64,000 bases of DNA from Alligator mississippiensis (taxonomy: Eukaryota > Chordata > Crocodylia > Alligatoridae): positions 212,841,310-212,905,309 of the forward strand of contig NC_081827.1 in NCBI RefSeq assembly GCF_030867095.1, given 5' to 3'. Below the pieces are notes generated by a model that saw only the letters and a list, made by a program, of their open reading frames with translations, was not told the origin of the DNA and ran no database searches. Below, one piece after another: positions 56,902 through 64,000 of the stretch. The first letter of the stretch is position 1. Every line of letters starts with the position of its first letter. Both the position numbers and the translations under genes were made by a program.

Positions 56902-57168
56902 ATCCTGGACGCATCTACACATTCATTAATGTGCCATACTTACAGCACATTTAGTACCTTCACATTCAGTTAGTACCTGTTAGTAATAACAGGTACTAAC
57001 TGAATGTGCCATAATCTGTGTACTGCATATTAGTGCAGATAAACAGTTTTTAAGTGACTCAGTCTACTGCACGTTAGCATGGTTTTTGCCAGCTGTGTTA
57101 ATGAGCAGTAGAATTAATCTACTGTGCATTAAGCTTTTCGTGTAGAATGAGCCCCCAGAGTTATACAA
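56902..57168. mobile_element. MITE-like element around a perfect palindrome
   Basis: Ends ACGCATCTACACATTC and, inverted, CTCATTCTACACGAAAAG. The centre holds a perfect 22-bp inverted repeat, 56961-56982 with 56987-57008, and a 4-base loop GTAA. Uses the CATCTACA terminal word seen at 57235 and 13880. Confidence 0.6.
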
Positions 57169-57232
57169 AGTGAAGTTTCTTTGAAATTTAATTCTTCAGG
57201 GAATTCAGTAAAAAAGAACAATAAGCAGAGGA

Positions 57233-57490
57233 TGCATCTACACAAGATGCTACAGTGCTGCAGTGACGCGCTATGGTGCTGTAGTGTCCATTGGCAAAAA
57301 CCATGACTCCAGTGCTACATCACTGTAGCAATGCACTCCCTCATTATTGTGTGTTGCTACAGCAACGTAACAGCCAAAAATAACCGTGCGTGGCTAGTAT
57401 GGCGCAGTACAGGCTGTTAGTACTTCCAAAAGGTACTAAATGACAGCACAGTAACAAAGGTGCCATACAGCCACACACAGACGTACCCAG
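57233..57490. mobile_element. MITE-like element, CATCTACACA end
   Basis: Starts ATGCATCTACACAAGATGC and may end near ACACACAGACGTACCC. GCTACAGTGCTGCAGTG and ACATCACTGTAGCAATGC inside are inverted. The right end is uncertain. Confidence 0.45.
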
Positions 57491-57874
57491 AGTGAATGAA
57501 AAAATACAGCACTCTGAAGTTAGTGTCCAACGGAGAAATGCCATTATGTTCAATTAGACTTAACCAGTTCTGAATGAATATGGTAATTTTCAGATTGCCA
57601 GTAAATATTTTTGTGCATGTCTATACTGCAGGATTACCCTGGGAATTTACATAGGTTTAGTTTAAAGCCCCTACTGTTCTCTCCATGGTTTTATGTACAT
57701 GACCCTGGACTGCTCATCTTCCTGGAGGTATGACTTAGCATGCTCAACCCACAGCCAGCTGATGAGGTAGCAATCAAGCACATGGGAGCACAGTGGAAAC
57801 TTAAAACGTGCCTACTGCAATGCAAAGAATGGTTACCACAAGGTCAGCAATTATCTGCCGCTAATACCACTTTT

Positions 57875-59282
57875 TCATAGTTTCATAGTAGGTAGGGTCA
57901 GAAGGGACCTGAGCAGATCATCAAGTTCGACCCCCTGCTGTGGCAGGAAAGAGTACTGGGGTCAAACGACCCCAGCAAGGTGTTCATCCAGCCTCCTTCT
58001 AAAGACCCCCAGGGTAGGAGCCAGCACCACTTCTCTTGGAAGTTGGTTCCAGATCCTAGCCGGCCTGACAGTGAAGAAGCGCCTCCTGATGTCTAGCCTG
58101 AATCTACCCTCTGCCGTTATTTCTTGTCGCTCCTGATAGCGCTTGGGGGAACAGGGACTCTCCCAATGCCTGCTAGTCCCCCCTGACTAGTTTGTAAATG
58201 GCCACTAGATCCCCACTCAGCCTTCTCTTGTGGAGGCTGAACAGGTTCAGGTCCCTTAGCCTCTCCTTGTAGGGCCTACCCTGCTGCCCCCTGATCATGC
58301 GGGTGGCCCTCTTCTGGACCCTCTCCATGTTCTTCACATCCCTCCTGAAGCGCGGCACCCAGAACTGGATGCAGTACTCCAACTGTGGCCTGAACAGTGT
58401 TGCATAAAGGGGGAGGATCACCTCCTTGGACCTGCCTGAGATGCATCTGTGGATGCATGACAAGGTACGGTTGCCCTTCCTGAATGCGTCCCAGCACTGT
58501 CGGCCCATGCTCATTTTGGCATCAATAACGATTCCAAGATCCTTTTCTGCCTCTGCACTTACAAGAAGGGAGTTCCCCAGCCTGTAGGTATGCTGCTGGT
58601 TCTTTCTCCCCAGGTTCAGTACCTTGCACTTGTCAGTGTTGGAACCCATCCTGTTCTCATCTGCCCACCCCTGTAACCTGTCTAGGTCCGATTGCAGCCT
58701 ATTCCTCTCTTCTAGCATGCCCACTTCTCCCCACATCTTAGTGTCATCTGTGAATTTGAACAGGGTACTTTTTACTCCCTTGTCCAAGTCACTGATGAAG
58801 ATGTTGAACAGCGCATGCCCGAGGACCGAGCCGTGCGGAACCCCACTGCCCACATCCCTCCAGGTCGAATAAGACCCGTCCACCACCACTCTCTAGGTGT
58901 GGCCCTCCAGCCAATTAGTGACCCATCTGACTGTGTAGGTATTGACGCCACAGTTTCCTAGCTTTTTTTTTTAATGAGAATGGGGTGAGAGACAGTGTTG
59001 AAGGCCTTCCTAAAGTCCAGAAAGACTATGTCCACTGCGACACCTGCATTCAAGGATTTTGTCACCTGGTCACAGAAGGCCACCAGGTTGGTCTGACAGG
59101 ACCTGCCTCTAATGAACCCACATTGGTTGCCCCTAAGCATAATCTCCCCTGCTGGCCCCTCGCGGACATGCACCAGGATAATTCTCTTAAAAAGCTTACC
59201 TAGGACCGAGGTAAGACTAACAGGCCTATAGTTTCCTGGGTCCTTCTTCCTCCCTTTTTTGAAAATGGGAACCACATCAGCC
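57875..59282 (-). mobile_element. CR1 LINE, 5'-truncated
   Basis: Minus strand from inside RT (59282, VVPIFKKGRKKDPGNYRP) to the tail (plus strand TCATAGTTTCATAGTAGGT at 57875). The 3' end word AGAAGGGACCTGAGCAGATC is the type I associate with crocodilian CR1. Two frames are broken between 58958 and 58889 and again before the tail. It lies antisense-neutral: same strand as the host gene, within intron 1. Confidence 0.9.
58173..59282 (-). pseudogene. CR1 reverse transcriptase pieces
   Basis: Upstream frame: [54 protein letters not shown]. Downstream frame (58889-58173): GSGVPHGSVLGHALFNIF, KFTDDTKMWGE (palm C, DD kept), LDRLQGWADENRMGSN, TLFRPQLEYCIQFWVPRF, LRDLNLFSLHKRRLSGD. The GVPQG box reads GVPHG. 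A frame change separates the two and the C-terminal end is lost after VRGD. Confidence 0.88.
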
Positions 59283-59442
59283 CACAAGTTCACCACTGTC
59301 CTGAATGCAGAGCTCACTCTGAGGCTCTTTAGCACAGAGGATCTGATTTCTTACAAGAGGCAGAAAAGGGGTTGGGGGTTGAGGGGAACTCTAGAGGATG
59401 GTGCGTCAGAACAGCAAACCCCAATGCTGGAACCCACCCCCC

Positions 59443-59465
59443 AATAAATAAATAAATAAATAAAA
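59443..59465. repeat. (AATA)n microsatellite
   Basis: Five to six tandem AATA units. Confidence 0.9.
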
Positions 59466-59694
59466 AGAAATAAAAATTACAGAAAACAATTCAAGAAGAG
59501 GAACTACAGCCAGGTTAAGTGGTTACCACCTTAGTTATTGCTGTAGGTGAAGCTAGTGCAGAAGAAAAAGAGATTTGGGGATTATGACCAATAAGATTGC
59601 TTATAATGTCTTCCAGGCAATAGAAGGAACTAATTGAGTTTCAGCTGAGAAAAGATGGACTATTTCCTTGGCCCTTTGACCCATTACCACCAAA

Positions 59695-59748
59695 CATGAT
59701 GAGAGAGAGCAAGAGCGAGAGTGCGAGTGAGTGAGAGTGAGTGTGAGG
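59695..59748. repeat. GA/GAGT-rich simple repeat
   Basis: GAGAGAGAGCAAGAGCGAGA followed by GTGAGTGAGAGTGAGTG-type units. Confidence 0.75.
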
Positions 59749-59761
59749 CAGACCTCAAAGC

Positions 59762-60550
59762 GGGCTGTATTCAATTCAGATTTTCGGCCCGATTCAGGGG
59801 ACATTGACTTGATTTGTTGGTTCAGATCACTGTCCTGATTTGATTCAGAGAAATCCGAATCTGAAGATTTGATGCCGATTCGGAGAATCAGCGATTTGGC
59901 CACAGACAGAACTTTAAATGTTTTTTCTGCATACCTTGAGATACCAGGTGTGGCTAGTGAACGCTGAAATGGTGGGGCGGATGGAATGTCCCACAGGAGC
60001 GCAAGGGGACTCCCCATGTGCTCGGCAGCAGACCCAGAAGTGGACTGGAATGACTTCCAGTCCACTTCTGGGTCCCCTGCCAAGCACACGGGGGACCCAC
60101 ATTCTGGCTCAGTGATTGGCTGCGGGGGGACCCTGGGTGCTCCCCCAGAGTCCCAGGAGGCACCAGTTGCTGAGCCGGGAGGCAGGGAGGGGGCACGCAC
60201 TCCATGGCAGACCCAGAAGTGGATTAGAATTGCTTCTGGTCCACTTCCAGGTCCGCTGCCAAGTGTGCTGGGGACCACCCCCCCATGCTCCTGTGGGACG
60301 CTCCATCCACCCCACCATCTCAGCGTTCATGAGCCGCCTGGTACTTTGAGGTATGAAGAAAAAAACATTTAAAGCTGCGCCTATGTGAAGAAACATTTAA
60401 AGCTGTGAACCCATCAAATCGATTTGGAGGGTTCTGATTTGATTGAGAGATTAAAGGGTCTCCTGATTCAATCTGGATTTGGAGATTCAGCCGCCAAATT
60501 GGGCTGAATCTCCGCGAAATCGAATCAGCAACTGAAGCTTTGCACAGCCC
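59762..60550. mobile_element. Foldback DNA transposon (GGGCTGT.. ends)
   Basis: Ends GGGCTGTATTCAATTCAG and, inverted, GGGCTGTGCAAAGCTTCAG. The outer arms hold GATTC/GAATC-rich words (GATTCAG..AAATCCGAATC). The interior has CCGCCCCACCAT / GGTGGGGCGGATGGA arms facing TCCATCCACCCCACCATC and AACATTTAAAGCTG facing CTTTAAATGTTTTT. A perfect 20-bp hairpin with 4-base loop sits at 60031-60074, and a decayed second copy at 60208-60260. No transposase and no clean target duplication. Confidence 0.7.
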
Positions 60551-60650
60551 TTATATACATATAAAATATATATGTGTGCGCGCATGTGTATGTGTACACA
60601 CACACACACATTTTTGTATGTATGAATGAATGCATGCATGCACAGATGCA
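60551..60650. repeat. Alternating purine-pyrimidine simple repeat
   Basis: ATATATATGTGTGCGCGCAT, then TGTGTACACACACACACACA and a GCATGCATGC stretch. Adjacent to the right end of the foldback element. Confidence 0.85.
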
Positions 60651-63600
60651 CACTCTTACTAAGTTTCTACTTATTAGGAAAGAATCAAAGATGCTAGTTA
60701 TACCAATATGGGCATTAGAGCATTACCCCAGATAGTCTGCATCGTAACTCCTAGTGCCTATCTCAAGTGAAATCTCCTTTGCAGGGAGCAATACTTAGCT
60801 TCTGGGAGTTCCAGTCATGGCAAGCTGTCCAGGCTGGGCTAGAGGGAAAAGAGGAAGCCAGTTCTGCTGTTAGCAAGCCTCAACAACCTGACCTATCACC
60901 CTGCTAATGTCCACCTAAACTTTCCTAGTGATCAGTGAGATTCCTGGCTGGGACAAACTTCCAATGGCTGTGTAAAAACTTACAAGAACTCTTCACTCCT
61001 TGATGTAGCAGGCAACTAAAGATGACAATATACACTGCTGGCCTGGAAAAAATAACTCCCTCTTCTAGTCTGGGATGTCCAGCTGACTAACATACTCTGA
61101 AGTTTCTTTCGACTTGGACAATGTTAAAAATAGCACTAGTAACAGGCATTGGCCTAACTGTCCACAATAATTTAGGGACAAGTTTAAATCTGAAATTCTT
61201 ACTGAAGCAGGTCAGAGCTGGCAACAATAACTTGTATGAACATCCTAACAAGAGTATGTGTGTAGATTAAAAAGGCATGAATTGATAGAAACCTGTGGCC
61301 AGCCACGATGCAAGAGGGAAGAAATTTCTTTCTAGCAGAAATGTCCTTCTTCCCCCAGCCCTAGCACCATGCTGTTCCCCACAGACTCCTCCATACTGTT
61401 GTGTGCTGCAGTCCACAGCCAACGAGGACTTCTACAAACGTCTCCATGAACAGAATGGGCAACAGTTCCCTGGATGCCTACATGCAATGCGTGCATGTAG
61501 AAGTAAAGAACAGTTCTTTGATACGTAGTTCCAAGATGAGTAAAACAGCTTGCACTGTCCTTAATGGCACATATTTTCACTTTTTACTTAATAGTAAATT
61601 TCTCTGCAAGCATCTCAGACTTCTGTAATGATTTATTAATAAATGGGCTGGTTGTATGTATTGGCATTTAAGTATTTAGGAAAAAATGAAGAATCAGAAA
61701 TCAGTATATAAAACTTATAAGCATCATATTCTTGCCATCATGTAAAACCTGGAACAAACCAAACTGGTCTATGCACTGCAACAGCCCCCAGCACCTCTTT
61801 CCACATCAGATCATGTCTGTCACCCTGCCATGCAAGGGATACACAAGGCACCTCTAGTTTTCTTTTTACCAGGACGCAACTAGTTATTTATGCCAATTGG
61901 TAGTAGTACAAATTCACTTACCACAGACATTTTCACTCTTACAAACAAAAACATGATTGTGTGTTGGGCCCTGAACAGTAAAATGAATGACACTGAAAGT
62001 GAAATGTTGGGATACCAGTGTAGCCAGTTTGCCGAATGCATATTCTAACTCCTTCCTGCAGTGCTCAATGTGTAATTAAACTTTCTTCCACCAATTTGCC
62101 TGTGGTCAGAGTAGTTTCATGAACCATGGGAGTATAGGATAAACAGGGATTCTTAAATCAAGTGGGCACTGACACCCTCTTGATAACATGGAAATAATAT
62201 TTCTGATTATTCAAACAGCAGAATACTAGTTCAACCTTCCTTGTTGAACCTTCCATGCCGCTGTTTTTGTGGTCAACTGAAGCCTGTAGAATGCTCTAGG
62301 TAGCACCCTTCATAGCTAACATTTGGCTACTCCTGGTAGCAGGCAAGGTATGGACATGAATATCACCAATAGCCTCAGCACAGTTTATAAAGCCCATTCT
62401 CTTGGTGCCAGCTATTATTACAGACACATTAGTGGTGTCCTCCACCTATGGATCAGCCTTGTCATTAGCCACTTAAACTTCTGCCACGGCTCCAACACCT
62501 GATTTGGTAATAGCAAATGGATCAGACATGGACCTGCAGAGGTCTGCAGCTTTCAGGTGGCAATAGCCACCCACTTGTGGACTACCAGGGCTCCCTCATT
62601 TGCACATCCTGGTACTGCAGAGTGGTGCAAGCACCTCACACAACCCTTGAAAGACTGTTTTTTCACATGCAAGTTCCGAGGCCACTGCTACATTTCCTGG
62701 CAGTGCACGACCCACGATCACATGATCCCACCACTGTGCTTGTCCAGCACCAGAAATGCCAGTCTATGAAGGGGAACCTGCAGCACGCAGAAGGCCTGCC
62801 AATTTCACTATCCAGCATGACTAGCCCTCACTTCACTTTCAGGAAGTACCACTGCCTTTGAAAAGTCAAACTTGCTAAAATGCCTTCCACCATCTCCCAT
62901 CCTGCATCCTGCTGCAGCAACAGCACAACTGTTAAAGTAGGGACAGAGCATCCAACAGGGCTGGATCCACCACTTGATAAAGACTGAAGCAAGGAACGTC
63001 CAGAGCTGGAAATGCTCCAGCCAAATATACTGACAATGTAAGAATATTTTCCAGGTACAGGGTTGGAAAAGTCTGACAAGGTTTGCAGCCAGTTTTAGCA
63101 TTCAATATCCAAATTGCATAATGCACACCTAGTAGAAATGTGGCTTCCCCAAGGAGACATTTTATTTAACCAGTCATTTGAACAGTAAAATGCCTAAATG
63201 ATGCACAGCAGACTGTCACAGTTTTGTTTTTTGTAAACATCATAAAACAAAGAGTTATTAAGCAAGAACAATGGGATTGGGAAACCTTTTATTTTTAAGT
63301 GCGTTAGAAGTATTAGACTACAGGAGCATCAGTGACACAGCTGGTTGTTAAAAAGACAGCCCTAGTTGGGCTAGTGAGCCCAGAGTTTTGTTCATCACGA
63401 TTCAATAACCACTGGCAGCATTTCTGCATCTACAACAGGTTTTGCTTTCTTTTCCATGCAAAATTACACTTAAACCAGCAGATATTGATCCCACCTTAGA
63501 ATCCAGCAGCACTCGCCTCCCTGGTCCAGACATCAGAAGTGGTACTCATTTCAGGGAAGACTTGGTCCACTTCACAATTAAAAGAGGTGTATCTTGAGTT

Positions 63601-64000
63601 ACCTAACATGTGAGCTATCACAAGGAAAAAACCCACCATGGGGGCAAGGAATTTTAGCTTTACCGATTCTTAAAATACATCTTTTTAGTAGTAAGGACAA
63701 GTTCTTGGAGAGGTTCACTCATTGTTGAGCTCACATTTCAAATCTATGCGTAAGCCTCTGTTCTGGTGATGACCTAAAGCAGCCAGAAAAGATACTAGTA
63801 CAAAACCCTCTCTCTGATCTGCGCAACATAGAATTACCAAATAAAACATCACTACTGGTTTCATTCTTGTACTGCAACTGGTCACACATTTAAATTACAA
63901 GCAGTTACCTTATGATCTACATCCCTTTTAATAGAAGGATAATCAGCAAAACAAGTATTGAGATTTTCAGTCTTGGTATGTTCAATGTTAGGCTTCTAAA

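Larger units (their letters stand above)
53639..64000 (-). other. GORASP2 intron 1 (5' end outside window)
   Basis: Inferred as intron 1 because no exon-1 coding ([21 protein letters not shown] in human) or CpG-rich promoter is visible up to 64000. Repeats fill 53768-60650. 60660-64000 is AT-rich and mostly unique-looking, with no recognised gene. Confidence 0.7.

Noticed and set aside
61295-61630. Candidate small exon or gene
   Set aside because: Short overlapping frames on both strands, no splice or homology support.
62480-62860. Possible relic of a Harbinger-type transposase (frame with HPLVDYQGS..)
   Set aside because: Only one short block is suggestive, catalytic residues cannot be placed, and no terminal repeats are seen.
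60660-64000. GORASP2 exon 1
   Set aside because: Searched the minus strand for the conserved N-terminus and a GC-rich promoter; neither was found.
1-64000. tRNA, rRNA, snRNA or CRISPR-like features
   Set aside because: No cloverleaf, rRNA core or regularly spaced repeats recognised by eye; a covariance-model search would be needed to exclude small RNAs.

Overview
This is vertebrate nuclear DNA, most likely from a crocodilian, with a turtle as the alternative. The basis is the repeat content: CR1 LINEs of several ages, whose 3' tails read 'TCATAG..TCATAG' followed by 'AGAAGGGACCTGAGCAGATCATC'-type sequence, plus many GC-rich non-autonomous DNA transposons. No Alu or L1 is seen. The species call is recognition from memory, not a search.

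The only host gene I can support is GORASP2 (GRASP55, a Golgi stacking protein) on the minus strand. Nine coding exons lie between 53638 (exon 2) and 42728 (stop), all with AG/GT splice borders and agreeing phases. They give 422 codons plus a stop. Exon 1, which should encode about 21 residues and the myristoylated N-terminus, was not found and probably lies beyond 64000, so 53639-64000 is read as intron 1. The 3' UTR runs leftward to about 41985.

Left of the gene (1 to about 41.9 kb) is intergenic DNA. From human gene order (GAD1-GORASP2-TLK1) one would expect TLK1 to converge on GORASP2 from the left, but no TLK1 exon was recognised. Main landmarks are: a hAT-like repeat at 3.6-4.4 kb; an old minus-strand CR1 (7918-8735 plus 12541-13365) split by a younger, nearly full CR1 (8736-12540) that keeps esterase ORF1, endonuclease and reverse transcriptase remnants; an L2-like LINE at 13.4-15.1 kb; a GC-rich foldback at 16.4 kb; several hAT-like elements at 18-22.7 kb; a plus-strand CR1 with a nearly open RT at 29.6-31.1 kb; a hAT copy with target duplication at 34.9 kb; TIR elements at 37.2 and 38.7 kb; and a 952-bp foldback hAT with a perfect 8-bp target duplication at 40731-41682, about 300 bp from the GORASP2 3' end.

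GORASP2 introns also carry repeats: a Tigger/pogo-like hairpin element (45.8 kb), a hAT with a perfect 8-bp duplication (48.8 kb), a foldback (49.6-50.5 kb), and two copies of an AGGGACAG-ended element (52.2 and 54.1 kb), the second inside an old CR1. Further into intron 1 are MITE-like palindromes (56.9-57.5 kb), a CR1 (57.9-59.3 kb) and another foldback (59.8-60.5 kb). I found no CRISPR, bacterial, rRNA or tRNA feature and no intact viral element. The most interesting signals are the recurrent foldback transposons, and an FTDD reverse-transcriptase motif shared by three younger CR1 copies (one decayed at the first aspartate) against FADD in an older one.
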